DNA from: Pardosa pseudoannulata
Lineage: Eukaryota; Arthropoda; Arachnida; Araneae; Lycosidae
Length of the DNA stretch: 64,000 nucleotides
Assembly (NCBI GenBank): GCA_032207245.1
Contig: CM063502.1
Coordinates: 137,375,998 to 137,439,997 of the forward strand
Direction: 5' to 3'
This document shows, in pieces, positions 39,217 to 52,400 of the stretch. The first letter of the stretch is position 1, and every line of letters begins with the position of its first letter. Both the position numbers and the translations under genes were made by a program. The notes beneath the pieces are model-generated. The model saw only the letters and a program-made list of their open reading frames with translations, did no database searches and was not told where the DNA came from.

Positions 39217-39558
39217 TGCTGTTGTTGTTTCTGATGCCATTTGGACAAACCAAGCACGATTGAACCTGCAGGCTCTCGTATTAAGGCCAAGGGGTGCGCC
39301 TTTCGTTTTAATGATCCTCATTAAGGTGAAAGAATGACTTCACTCAAGTAGGTTCTCGTAATTTTGAAGCAGGGACCAAGCAGAATACCCACATACTTGG
39401 CCTGTCACCCACAGAGGTATTGATTGAAAACTTGGAGGACATTGTGACCACGAACATATTTTACGTGCCCCAGTCAGTTTTAACGAACACGGCGAATCTT
39501 AGGTTCCGAACCCGTAACCTTTCAGATACAAGATCATTGCCTTTACCGACTGAGCTAC
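39217..39558 (-). mobile_element. tRNA-derived SINE, family B, with exact 12-bp target duplication
   Basis: TGAATGTTAAGT occurs on both flanks (39205-39216 and 39559-39570). The 342-bp body, read on the minus strand, starts AGTAGCTCAGTCGGTAAAGG, which is tRNA-like, and carries a GTTACGGGTTCGG B-box phrase. The middle matches SINE-B at 13398-13752. The left end has TGCTGTTGTTGTTTCTGATG. The intact duplication points to a younger insertion than the 13.4-kb copy. Confidence 0.92.
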
Positions 39559-40129
39559 TGAATGTTAAGTAATAACTGTCAACGAATATCAGCTGTGTGT
39601 TTGTATAAAATTTTTGTGGTGTGAATTTAGTGAGCCCCACATATGTGCATGCATAGATGGATAAATAGACAGCTGAAAGGATAGAATAGGTAGATAAATG
39701 TATAACGTCTCATAGTTTCATTAGGGAAATTAGATACCGAATGGCTGGTCTTTAATTGTAACTTGAAGTGAGTCTTCCAACACTAACTTCTATTCACCTT
39801 ATAATCGGATACAAAACTAATGTTTCGGCAAAAATACTTAAATGGATTGAAAACAAATCTTCGCATTTTTATTTATAGTGATGATAACCTACTGTGTAGT
39901 AAATTCTTATTTGGTTAAATATTTCAAATGAGGGATTTTCAGTAAATTTTTATTTAATTTATTTTGCTGCCCGAAGAATGAATTTTACTTTTACTTTTCA
40001 TTTCTTTTTTTACCATTTTATCACATAGAAGTATTAGTTTTAAACTTTTAAACTTCTTTTCAAAATTAGGCAATCTGTTAGAATCTAAAATGAAAGCAGT
40101 ATGGTTCATTTTCGTTGTACTAAAGAGGA

Positions 40130-40240
40130 AGACGGGGGGGGGGGGCCTACTGGTTAAAGCATATTCCAAAAGTCTACCATACCAGCATTGATACTGGAAT
40201 TCACGGACTTTCGCACAAAAGGAAAACATCCTGCTTTTTC
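40130..40240 (-). mobile_element. Partial SINE, family A
   Basis: After a G-run, CCTACTGGTTAAAGCATATTCC, CATACCAGC, GGAATTCACGGACTTTCG and TTTTTCGGCTATTA follow the order of family-A blocks, but heavily diverged. The GGTTTGG tail and target duplication are not seen. Confidence 0.5.
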
Positions 40241-41250
40241 GGCTATTATTTGTCTTATGCGTTTCACACCCAAAACATACATACATTATCCATTCTCAAG
40301 GTACTGTAAATGTTTTTATGTACATAGAGATGTACTAAACACAATGATTTTTTACAAGAAAGTTTCTGTGGGTTAAAAGGAAAAGAAAATTATATTTCCT
40401 ATTGCACAGGATTATCCTGCTACATATCCTGTATTTTTATTCTACTTATTACTTTTTCAAAAAAAAATGTTCATAATTTGAGCACAGTAAGTAGCACTAA
40501 AACAAACTTAGAAACATGTTGATAGAAATAATGCCTGCTTATTAAATTGCTATTTAGTTTACTTAGAACAAATATTTTCAAAAGACACAGATGGTTTTTC
40601 ACTAATTTAGTTAACATTCGAGTTCATTCACGCATCCTTTCGGTTATTTAATACATTATAATATTTTAACAAATGTATCTTTTGTAAATAATATATTCGG
40701 TTTCTTATTATTAAACAATACAAATCTGAAGAGTTCTAAAGTTAGGTTTTAATTAATAAAATCTTTACCCGAACGGCGTAGCTGAACAAATATAGCGCTG
40801 AGCTTTCACGACCTGAATTCATGGCTTGAAATTACAAAACTGTATTTGTAGCTATTCAAAATTAGATTTAAGCAATAAATTCTGATCTAGTTAGGCTACT
40901 TATTAAAAAAATTAAACAAAAATTGATCATAACACTCAAAATATTACCAAATAAAAAAAGACTTCATAACATATTGTTGTGTTAATACTATTTCTTTAAA
41001 ATAAGGATATTAAGTGTAGAATTTCAGAGATATAAATCTAAAATTGTGAACTTTAATGTACTTATCTATAATATAAACTAATATAGATTCATTTAATATA
41101 TAAATACTTTTCTTACACTGTATTATATACCAGCTGATCCAGCATTGCTTAGCTATTGCTAAATTTATAATAAAAACAGAGTCAAAAAAGTACCAACGAC
41201 TGACACAAATACATATTTCAACTAAAAATTTTAGCAAAATTGGTCTAGTA

Positions 41251-41698
41251 CACTGGTGTCCAAAAGTTAAGCATAAATATAGAATGTGAGGGAATAGTGG
41301 TTAAATTAATCAAAATTACTTTTGATGAATCATTATTAGAAGGTGAAACAGCGTCCGAGACATCTGCTCTCATCACAGTTACTATAAAACAGACTTATTC
41401 GGCACAGGAACAGACTTGGGTGAGTTAAATAATCTTAAACTTTGAATGACGGTAAAAGAAAATGTTTTGAAGCTAGACATATTTTTAAAATAAATGCATC
41501 ATAATGCTTTTATCTAGTTGTTCTCAAACGGAAGATACTGTAATTCTTGATGTACCTCTTTGTGTGATATCAAGATTGGCAGAAGTTTCAAAGTAAGGGA
41601 GATGTTACCCAATGACTAGCCCAAGGTCGTCCAAGAATAATTCGGCAAGTTATATACTTACATAAATACCAATTAAGCTTATTTTTTGGACACCAGTG
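41251..41698 (+). mobile_element. Tc1-type deletion derivative
   Basis: The 448-bp element lies between TA dinucleotides (41249-41250 and 41699-41700). Its ends are inverted: CACTGGTGTCCAAAA on the left, TTTTTTGGACACCAGTG on the right, with further matching to the inside (AAGCATAAAT and ATTAAGCTT regions). Near 41570-41650, frames resembling ISRLAEVSK and QGRPRIIRQ recall the N-terminal DNA-binding region and the GRPR linker of Tc1 transposases. The catalytic region is gone. It is a different family from the one at 34876. Confidence 0.8.
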
Positions 41699-43130
41699 TA
41701 GTTGAAATATCCTTCTTATTTTTTTAAATGTTTTTTTAATTCTCTAAATATTATTGTGTTGTGAAGGATATCCTAGCAATACATTAAACATTATTTGCAA
41801 TAACAATGAGCTACAAATACTGAGAATCTTCTTTAGATCGAATGATTATCGTGACAGCTATTCCAAAATACTGTCACGTTTGTATAGTACATCATGCTGT
41901 TAAAATATTCCTCTTTTGCTATGTGCAGGAGCAAACATAGTCGATATTACACTGAAATAAAAAAATGAGCAGTTTTAGATATTGGATGTAATCAAAAATT
42001 ACCTCTAAATGTTCTCGGCAGTAATAAGATCAATCTGTGAAATTTTCACCAGAATATTATCTGGTTTCGAGTCTATACAAACATACGAATATAGTCTTCA
42101 TTTACATAGATGTCATCAATACCTTATAATTATTAGTTTAGACTAAGCAATATTTATTGTAAAGGGATGTAAGCACAAACAAAAATTAAAATATATTGAA
42201 CAACTATAATTACAGCTAATCCAAGATTCACAACTGTCAGATATTACAATAAAATTATCTGCCAAAATACTGGTATCATTTGTCATTTTTATGCAATCAA
42301 GGCTATCTTTTTATTACAGTAAAATTAAATTTCTTCATACACACGCTAGAAATGTTTTTCTTACGGATGGAAAAATGATGGATGAATTTAGAATATAAAG
42401 TTTCATAAAGATGTTTAAAACTAAAAACATATCTTGCATATAAATATTTCCATCCCCGAGATATTTTGTTATATACTTGAAGAGATAAATTACTTCCATT
42501 TTCAAGGATATTTACAGTCTTGAACAAATGTTATTCTTTGAATTTAATGTAATTTATTTCAAAATTGTGGAAGTTTTATTTTGCTGACACTTGTTTTCTC
42601 GAAACTCTCTCAACTTTCAATAAATGATGAACATCAGTATAATCTGCATAAACATGGATAATGTAAAATGAGTATTTGATTTTAAAAACAGAACATTTCT
42701 GTATACAAAAATTATGCCACTTTTCCGTAAATAAATTACAATAAATTATAATATGTGATCATATTTTATAATAAATACCTCATGGTAGATAAAAAATAAA
42801 TTATTTTTAATTTTTTACAATATTCAGATATGTATATTCTTTTAAACAGTTTATTTTTATTTATAAGATTTTAGATTTTTTTAACAAAAAAATGTATTAA
42901 TAGTTTGCAAGTGTGTCAATGAAATGAAAATGAATTTTTATATTAATTAAATTTTAGTAGTATATTGTTTTTATCTTTAATTTTATTTGGGATTTTAAGC
43001 ACTACAAGAATCATTTACATCACAAAAACTATTATAAAATACCTGAGCAGTCCTATATGTTAAACAAAATTCTATTTAAATGAATTTATCGTAAATTTTA
43101 GTTGAAAATCGCAGATCTTTCCTGAATTTC

Positions 43131-43134
<4 letters not shown>

Positions 43135-43215
<81 letters not shown>
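43135..43215. repeat. (AT)n microsatellite
   Basis: About 80 bases of uninterrupted AT repeat in the giant intron. Confidence 0.95.
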
Positions 43216-43218
<3 letters not shown>

Positions 43219-44748
43219 TTTATTTTTAAACTACCTTTTAAGTACTGAATAAATTATAACATTTTTTATCCCATTAACCAATTAATATAAAATTAATTTT
43301 ATTGGGGAATTATAAATATTTGTTTCTAGAAATTAGATCTAGAAAATAGAGCAAATATTTTTCTCATTGGATTAACACTCATCAATTCTATTTTAATACT
43401 ATCTTTTAAACTTTAATATTTATACATTATAATTCAATATTTTCTCATCTAGCATAATATACAATTAACGTAAAAAATTCTTTTTATTGGCCGCTAAAAA
43501 TCATTGATACCAATTTACAACAAAAGTATATTTTAAATCAGTCTAAATTAAATCTAAATTTTGTAACTTTATGAAAAATTGTGTAGTTAAAAATATTCTT
43601 TCTAACTGTCTACTGAAATATTCTCTCAGTAGACAAGAGGATAAGTTATACTCAAAGTTTGAAATACCTTCATATGTTTAGAATTAGTAAAGCTCGTATC
43701 TAGCGAGTTCTGCAATTTAAATTCTTTTTCAGATATATCCAAGCGAAATTTTTATGAAGATTTTATGAAATTTTTTATGAAAGTTATTAAAAAGCAACAA
43801 ATATATACTCTCTTTATTATAAATTATATTAGCAATAACATATATTATAACTATAAAAATAATAATTTTCCCATCTTTTTCTCGAAATTTCTTCCTTTGA
43901 AAATAGAGGGAATTGAAAATTTCGTTTTCTCTGCCTGCAGGTGTTTGATCCTTTTTCCTCTTCTGTTTGTGTACAAAAACAAAAATATTCCATACTCTTT
44001 GAAATTCATAGAACCAGCTTCCGCAAAACGTATTATCAGGCACTCATGTGATGGACGTGAAATACCCGACCCCATGAATATAAAATTTGGCTGAGCTCAC
44101 TCTCGATCAAGAAATATTTATAGCATTTAACATAATTTTCAAATAATTATGTTATTTAGTCACAATGAATTGAAGGATCTCAAGGACAAAATTTTGCATG
44201 ATTGCACTTAAAATATATATAGTGTTTTTTACGTTGCCTATCTAATAAATGCATTTTTAATTCTAAATATAACCGCTACCTCTGTAACTAATTGAAATAT
44301 TTTTATGCAAATGTTAGACTACTATATAGCAACCATATAAATACAACTAAAAGTATTTAAAAAAAATTTTGGCAAAAAGTTTAAATATCTGGAAAAACGT
44401 GTATTTTCTTACAAAAAAACACTTATAATTATTGTAAATTACTTTATCACAAAAATTATCTTTTATAAATAATTTGAACCTAAACTTTGTCAGATATTTT
44501 TCTGGGGTCTTGAGATTTTTTTTAAATTTAATAAAGTAATTAATTTAGTTATTTTATTTCAGTGATACTCATAAGTAAAATGATAAATTAAACTTTGAAA
44601 CTAATGTAAGTTAGAACTTTTAATTGTTGGAAATGTTTGGGAGAAATTATGAAAATTCTAATGTTGCAGAAGAACAAATATTCCCTAAGAAGCATTTTGA
44701 TTTTTCATGCTTGTAACAAATATGCAACACTGTGATACTATGACTTAA

Positions 44749-45286
44749 CCCTTTAAAGGTCATCTATAAAAGTTCTTTGGAATTTAAAGAAATTAGTTTA
44801 TAAATATTACGCATGAACCTTATAAATACAAAATATATTAAAATTTTTCTTTACAATCCTTAGGTTTGCATTAGAGAATACCGTAGGAGGGATGGAATGG
44901 GGTTCACTGACAAACCCACCCCCTTGTAGAGTTTGAACATAATACTTTTTAAAATTTTAATTATATTGGAAGAACAATAAATAAGTGTTCTTAAAAAGTA
45001 TAATAAATAACTAGTTTAACGATTTATAAGTGTTGTTTGAATAGATATTTTAGTTTGGGGTCATACGAGAAAAAAATCGAATTACTAACTTTCCAGGTAC
45101 AGCAAGTTTAAATACATATATTTCAAAAGAAAAAAATACATTAAGTGTAGTACTATCACTTACTGTAATGTTTAAATGTCAAAAACATAAAAAACCGAAA
45201 AAACCATTCATATTTCTCGAAGAAAAATAGAGAAAAAAAAATGTTTACCAGGAGGTTTCCCCGAGAAACCACTGTCCGCTAAAGGG
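44749..45286. mobile_element. piggyBac-like MITE with exact TTAA duplication
   Basis: The 538-bp element sits between TTAA at 44745-44748 and TTAA at 45287-45290. Its ends are inverted: CCCTTTAAAGGTCATC on the left, and CCCTTTAGCGGACAGTG when the right end is reversed. The inside has a GGTTTCCCCGAGAAACC hairpin near the right end and no coding frame. CCCTTTA ends plus TTAA targets are typical of piggyBac relatives. Confidence 0.75.
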
Positions 45287-46005
45287 TTAAGATGAATGTT
45301 TAATAATGTATAAATAGATTAAATTTTGTCATGGTTATATAGCAGATCTTTGTTGCATTCGATTAACATTTATCAATTTTATTGTAATACTATTGTTGCA
45401 ACATTAATATTATTTAACTTTTTTTTCCATCTAGTATAATATCCAATTAACGTAAACATTTTTTTAAGCTAAAAAACATTTGTTTCAATTTAAAACAAAA
45501 ACGTTTATTTTAGGTCACTGTAAAAAGTCTAAATATTGTAATTCACAAAAAGAGTACATACAGTAAAAGTTGTAAAGGTTGTAGGTACCATTATAAGTTT
45601 ATTTCATTAGCTTTGGAATTTCACTTATAAAAGACAGTGTTCTTCCACTATTGTAATAATTGGTGTTTAATTTTTAAAAATATTTAATTTAAAGTACATG
45701 ACCGTTACTGACTCGACAAAGATCGTACGTGTAAAAACTGAATAGTAAAAATTTAAACTATTATCTTTTCCATTCATTTACGAGGTTTTAGTTACATTAT
45801 CTTTCATTTATCATGTATGTTCTCAGGTGAGCTCGATTAAAATTCACACGTCCGTTACTGAATCAAAACTTATACACACATATAAAGCTTTAAAAGTTTA
45901 TATTTCACTTTTATATTAATTTAACAAGCTTTAATCATAATACATCGTGTTTAATCTATCGTTGTTGGATACTTTTAGTATATCAGCCACTGCGTTTCTA
46001 CTAGC

Positions 46006-46934
46006 TGTAACGTATCCGGTCACTGTTTTAGGGGATACAAAGAAGAATCAGGTGCATCTTGAATAATGACTTTATTTACACCTCTGCTATATACATCATT
46101 TCATAAATACACAAAAAAAAACAATTTCCGATCCCAGGTATGTGATTAGATACACGTAGGCCTGAGTAGAGACGTGCAATATCTAAGATCTGACTCTGCC
46201 GAAATATTGGCGATCCGACGGAAGAAACAATTCGGTAGCTCGAGCGAAAGTTCACTGAAGTAATTAGGTAGAAAGTACTCTCAATTAGACTTGATAAGAA
46301 GTGATCACAACTGGTTTTCTTCGAAGAAAATCAAAACACAGTTAGAGTTCCTAAGGGAAATATGCAAGCAATCCTGAAAGGATTATGTTAAAAAGGAAAC
46401 CCAATTCACAGGGTAACGTTCTCAATCTCAGCAAAAGATATACCCCAAGGTGGGATTTTTGCTAAATAAAACTCTCCGATGCAGAGACTGGTCGAGGTGA
46501 CCTCTGAATTAGATGATTGCTAACTAACTAACTTCTCCTCTAAAAAAAATCTCCTCTCGTCTCTTTCTAGGGAAGGGGCCTCTAAGAGAGGGGCCTCACC
46601 CACAATTTCATTATTGGATCATCTAGCGATGACCTCACCTTCAAACACCAGGATTGCTCTGGGTTAAACAATAATCGGCCTCAAACTCAGGGGTCTCTGG
46701 AATTCGTAGCGGCTAGATCCAAGTCGCGGCAATTCCTTTGTAGTTCTGATGGGATATTTCTGGCTCTCAGTCAAGGTGCCGGGTTTTCTAGTATATTGTT
46801 CCTCTACTATAGGGCACAACAATCTAAACATCGTGGTGCCGGGGAAAACAATCCCTTTGTAGCCACACAAGCGAAGTCCACATCTCAAAGCAAAGTTCTT
46901 TGATGCCGACACGCCGCTAAATCTCACCGTTACA
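46006..46934 (-). mobile_element. Probable solo LTR or unclassified TGTAACG...CGTTACA element
   Basis: A GC-richer block of 929 bp begins TGTAACG and ends CGTTACA, the TG...CA pattern of retroviral-type LTRs with 7-bp inverted tips. On the minus strand an AATAAAGTC polyadenylation-like signal lies about 65 bp before the end (near 46070), as expected at the R/U5 side of an LTR. No gag, pol or second LTR is nearby. Flanking bases (CTAGC, ATATC) do not match, so the target duplication is missing or the ends are misjudged. A TIR element is the alternative. An 87-codon minus-strand frame inside matches nothing I know. Confidence 0.5.
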
Positions 46935-48158
46935 ATATCTGCAGCATATTAGTCAGTGGCCTCGGTATCTACATCATTAGATCAACCTACTTTTATCACA
47001 ATAAATTTTAAAATGTATGTTATTAAAGTAAGTTTTTCAAATTTTTCAAATTTTAAGTTTTTCAAAAAAGAAAAAATTATATTTAATCTCATTGTATTTT
47101 TATTACATTAAAGCAATGCCAATTTTCAGTGACAAGTAATTACCTAACTAATAAATAAACCATATTTTCAAGACTGCAAATTTCCGTTTTGCCAATAAAT
47201 TGTAACCGGAATATTTTTTCATTAGATATAAAGAATTTTTTCGTTTGTTAGAAAATACAAAATTGTTGAAAATCATTTTAAAGCTAAGTAATCTAATTTA
47301 ATCGTTATTCATACTATTTTCTTCCCATGTAACTTAAACAACATGTAAGTCACATCTCATTTTGTTATTCCTAGAACTTTAAAACAAATAACATTTTTAA
47401 AAAGAAAAGTAGTTTAGATCAAGATTCCTTGTGTATTTTGATATCTACCTTTGTTTTTTATGAAATTAAGTAAAGGAAAAAACTATTTTAAAAAAGACCC
47501 TTCAGGCCATTATTTCTCATAATTTAATTTATTAAAGCATGTTTGTTTCACTTGATATTCCCTTTTTATCTTCTAAATTGTATTCAATGAAGAGACAAAA
47601 TATTAAGATAACTGAGTTTAAACTTTTTTTTTATCGTAAAGCATTCTCAAACTTTGTATAAAGAACATACTTAAACTTCACACATTTCAATGAAGTTTCA
47701 CGGCATTTAGGGAACCAATCTCATATTAGGTACAAGAAATTATATTTTTGATTAACTTCTATCATACAGTAACTGAGAATAATTTGTAAATTTCACATAA
47801 CATTTAATAGACTATTGACAATGTATACAGGAGTTTTAGGAAAAACAGCTTGTATATTAAAAAAATATATAAAAAATTGTTTAAAACATTGCAAATGTTT
47901 TAGAAAATTTTTCCTTTTAATTATTAAAATTTATATTGTTATCTTACGAAGCTCAGAAAAGCCATCATTTTGCCTGAAAAATATGAGGGTGTAAATTAAA
48001 ATAGAAACAAAAATTGACAACGAGATATGCGTATTTAACTTTCTTATTTGGTATTAAGGATATATACCCATATTTTTGTTAAAACCAATTTTAAAACCAT
48101 TACTACTGGGCAAATTAATAAAAGAAGAATGCAAGGTAATTTTTTAATTACTACATTT

Positions 48159-48328
48159 GGTTTGGTAGTACTACGGTCTAATTCTTGCAAACACGAGGGC
48201 TAATGAGATCGGGACCTACACATTAAAGCCTATTCCGAACGGCTGCAAATATCCATGCCAATGTTGGTTTTGAACCCACGAACTCCGGTACCGATTATCA
48301 GCACCCTAACAATCGGCCAACGTTCAGC
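48159..48328 (-). mobile_element. tRNA-derived SINE, family A
   Basis: The 170-bp body lies between TACTACATTT (48149-48158) and TACTACACTT (48329-48338). It has GGTAGTACTACGGTCTAATT, ACGAGGGCTAATGAGATCGG, AACCCACGAACTCCGGTACC and AATCGGCCAACGTTC in family order. It is the second-best copy after 37854-38025. Confidence 0.88.
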
Positions 48329-48545
48329 TACTACACTTCATTCCAACCTTACGTTTTATATTCTTCTTACAATATGAAAATTTAAAAGATATCGGCTTTA
48401 TATCAAAACATATTTCAGAGAATCTCTCCATGTAGGTAGGAAAAATTCGGGTATTTCAGAATAAACTAACTGTAATTTTTCAAAACCATTGAGAAAGTAA
48501 TTTCTAACACTGAAAGACTAAAACTAGCAATTACAAGGTTTAGAG

Positions 48546-49473
48546 CAGGGGTCGGCAACCTGTTTGTCCTTAAGGGCGCAATACTAAATTTGAAAATCAC
48601 CGAGGGCGCATATTTTACAGATAATCAACAGGTATAAATAGGCATTAAAAAAAACAGATTTTTTATAACTTTTTTTGTTGGTGTCATACCTAATGTACAT
48701 ATAATTCAGTGTGAAACTTGGGTGTCTTGCAACGTGTTTATAGCTGAAACTATTTCTTTTTTATTTTTAAATTCTTCAAAAAGTGAATCAGCAGCTTCTA
48801 ACATGGCTTCTTTCACTAATTCTCCATCTGTAAATGGTTTTTTATTCTTAGCTAGCAAATGCGATATTTTATATGACGCGATCGTTTTTGCTTTATGTTG
48901 TTGCAGTGGTTTAGTAAAAAAACTTTGCTGGTTAGTTATTGAAGATTTTAAAGAAATAATTTTTTTTCTTCTAATTTCATTGGATAGTCACTATCAAAAT
49001 TGGTATGAACGGTCTTAAAATGTCGTTCAATATTACTTTTCTTGGGAATCGCAACACTATTATTACACAACAAACAAATACACTTCCCTTTGTAATCAAC
49101 GAAACAATATAGATGTTCCCATTCATCGTTAAAATATGTTCTTTTTCTTTTACATTTATCCATGAAGGGTTTTGAAAGAAAAGAATTATTTCGGATTACT
49201 TGGTAGTTTTAAATGCACGGTCTACGCGTGGTCTATTCGAAATACGATCACACACTAACAAAAAATACGTGCGTGTTATTAGATAAGCTCAAGGTTAGCA
49301 AACTGCTAATCTATACAATCCTAAACTCAACTGACTACTTGCTGTATATCGCCGTTTGACAAGAGTAAGTAAATCGCTCTGGTTATCATACATTTACATT
49401 AGTCCAGCGAGGAAGCATTAAAACTCGATCGGGGGCGCCATGGAGCCCGCGGGCGCCGCGTTGCCTACCCTTG
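48546..49473 (-). mobile_element. Internally deleted hAT transposon
   Basis: A 928-bp element starts CAGGGGTCGGCAACC and ends with an imperfect reverse of it (GCGTTGCCTACCCTTG). It is flanked by GTTTAGAG (48538-48545) and GTTTAGGC (49474-49481), a worn 8-bp duplication. On the minus strand from 49163 it encodes a BED-type zinc finger (CLLC...ERHFKTVH, a C-x2-C...H-x4-H pattern). After a frameshift in the A-run near 48961, it continues as SFFTKPLQQ...KPFTDGELVKEAMLEAAD, which I recognise from hAT transposases. The frame stops near 48710, so the dimerisation and catalytic regions are missing. Confidence 0.88.
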
Positions 49474-52400
49474 GTTTAGGCTCTTCTGTGAGATTAAAAC
49501 CAGTTTTTTTAAATTTGAAATTAATTTTAATTTTAGCAATATGTGCAAAACAACACTTTTTTTCTAGTTTCTTGAACAAATTGTCTAAAATACATCTTAA
49601 GGAATTACTATTTTTTAACTTCATAACCAAATTTAAATATTTTTAACAAGTTGGCCAGTAGTATTGATAGTAATATCACGTAGAAAAAGTATGAGTATAT
49701 TTCTTGCATACTCAGTAAAAGATTTAATTTGCATACACATATCTCTTCGTCAGTTAAAGTTTTTAAAACTTTAATCTACATCAATAAAGTTTTAAAACAA
49801 TAAAGTTTTAAACATTTTAATTTACATCCTAATATTTTCCTTGCAAAATAATAATATCTTTAAGTTACGTTTTGCAAGCAGTTTATATATACTTTAGTAA
49901 TTATGAGGAAAAATCTTAAATTCTTTAAAGAAAACTTGTTGAAATACAGATTCTTGAAACTTCACTGAAGAGTGTAAGTTTAAGTAAGTTCTTTATATAG
50001 TGAAATTTAGAGAGTGAATAACTAGGTATTTGTTCAGGAATTTAAAAAGAAGTTTAAACACCAAAAGTATATTTATATTTTGGCTCGTCAATGTTTTTAG
50101 CTATAAATCATTTTTTTCATTTTTCTACAACCATGCACTAAGATAACACAGGAAATACTTCCTTTATTCCTTCAATAGCTTCTAACTTATTCACTTTTTA
50201 AACAAAATTTTACTATCTGCTCAGACTAAACATGAATAAACGGTTGTTTTCTATTTCTAGAACTTCTAGAAGAAGCAACTTATATAAAAGTAAATTTTAT
50301 CTAGATTTCTCGTATATTTAAATTTTTGCTTTTAATTTTAAATTTAAAACAACAGTGTTCATGCAGTTGACCGAAAAAAAGCAAAATATTCGATATTTCT
50401 GTTTTACCGAGACAAAAAATATAAAGTGACAAAAGACTATAAAATAAATTTTACATCCTAAAATTATTATAATTACGACCATTATATACAGATATTATAG
50501 ATAATAATTCTAAGTCTTGTTTGAATTAAACAATATTTTTTAATGTTCATACTGTCCAGGTGTCTTTTTTAATGTTCTCTCTTCGAAATTTATCAGTTAT
50601 TTATTTTGTACCTTAAACAATACAAGTTAGGCTAATAGGCATTGAAGCTTATGATGTATACTCGTGATGGACTTTAAAGAACTATTAATGATATTTTTAC
50701 AGGAAAAATGTATATTGTATCTATTATTCTTTCATTTCTCTTTATATTTTTCCGACATGTTACAAGAATGAAGTTTTATTCAAAGGTCTAAAATATATGC
50801 TATTAAAAATGGTAATGTGTTCAAAAGAAATGACCCTGGATCATTTTCAACAAAGTTCATATTCATACAATTAATAACTAAGAGCTCCTAAAACAACATT
50901 TTACTTCATAATCTTAATTACTTATAAATAAATATATTTCCAACACTATACTCCCTTTTCAAGCAGATTAATTTGAATCAGTAAATAATTATTTAAGAGT
51001 CTGCGCACAACTTAGAAAAAAACCCACTAAAGTTTAAAAAAAAATTCTCTCAGGCTGTATATCTCGCCTGTTTAATTCAAAAAGCATGCTTATTTCACTG
51101 ATGTTCACGTTTTCATTTTCTAAATTGTATATTTAGCTATAAATCGCTGATATTATTTTTCTTCATCCACGCCCTTTCTCAAAACACTAAATAGTAAAAC
51201 TGGCAATACTTCCTCTATCCAGATAAAAATCTCATCCTTCTGATTCATGAAGAAATGGGCTCACAAAACGTTCTTTTTAGATAACAGCGAAAATGAACTT
51301 TGGCGGACCATCTTGTTGAAAACTCACGTACTCAGAATGGTCAAGCGTTTTGTTTTTGGCCATAAGTTCTTGGAAGGCTCTGCAGACGCAATGAAGGAAA
51401 AACGTGACAAACAATCCTGAAATCATTTGAGGCTTTAGATGTTTTCAAATCGCACATGGGGATAGAGGAGAAAAAAGAAAACGTGGAAAAGTATCATTTG
51501 TATGCTTAAATTATATTCTAGATAATGATAAAATAAATCATAAATTCAATGGTACTGTAGCTAAGGTTGTTTTAAGTTTAAAATTAATATACCTAGCGTT
51601 ATAAATGTCGAATAGTAATTACATTACTTACTTACAATAAAATAGAAAAATGAAATGTATTTGGTGCTTTTATAAATAGATATTTAAATGTCAAAAAATC
51701 TGAAATCATTTATAAATTTTGTAAAATAACTTTTTTAAACTATTTTCCACTTGCACGTGGTATTGAAAGATGGAAAAGATAAAGACAAATAAAAAACGAA
51801 TATAAAAAAAAACTTATATATACTAAATCGAATATAATAAAACTATCATGTATATTATTAAATCATATTCTTGATATGGATAATTTAGATAAAAATATTA
51901 ATATAACCTAGTGTTAAAATTATCGAGTATCATATTGATTAAAAGTGTCCATATCACTAATATAAGTTGCAAAAAATACCAGAATAGATTGTGGTAACTT
52001 TAAGAACCGATGAGCTTACATATTAATAATTTTACATTTATTTTTCCGACGTATTATCATATACCACAGTTGAAAGTCCCGTTAATTCTTGTATATATGT
52101 ATAACACAATAGGATGGGCTTCATCTGCGATAGCACTTAAATAACTTTACTCATTCAGATATCGTTTAACATAAATCATATAACTTATATAATGCGAAGG
52201 AAATATCTCCGAAACTATAATATGGCCTCTACCTGCTTGGAGTGTTATGACAATACAGTTTAAGTTCATGCTTTCGTGCAGTTTTCTAAATAAATGCCAT
52301 CAAATGCCATTTTCATATAGTATTTGAAAAGCGATTCATCGGGTCGCATTACCCTTTTTGCAGTCATCTATTGTCCAGTATATGTGCTATTTTGTGAACT

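Noticed and set aside
43729..44094. Overlapping 104-109-codon frames on both strands
   Set aside because: Low-complexity Ile/Lys/Asn-rich translations of AT-rich intron DNA, with no domain or splice context.
46664..46927. An 87-codon minus-strand frame
   Set aside because: It lies within the probable LTR, matches no family I know and has no supporting context, so it is not called as a gene.
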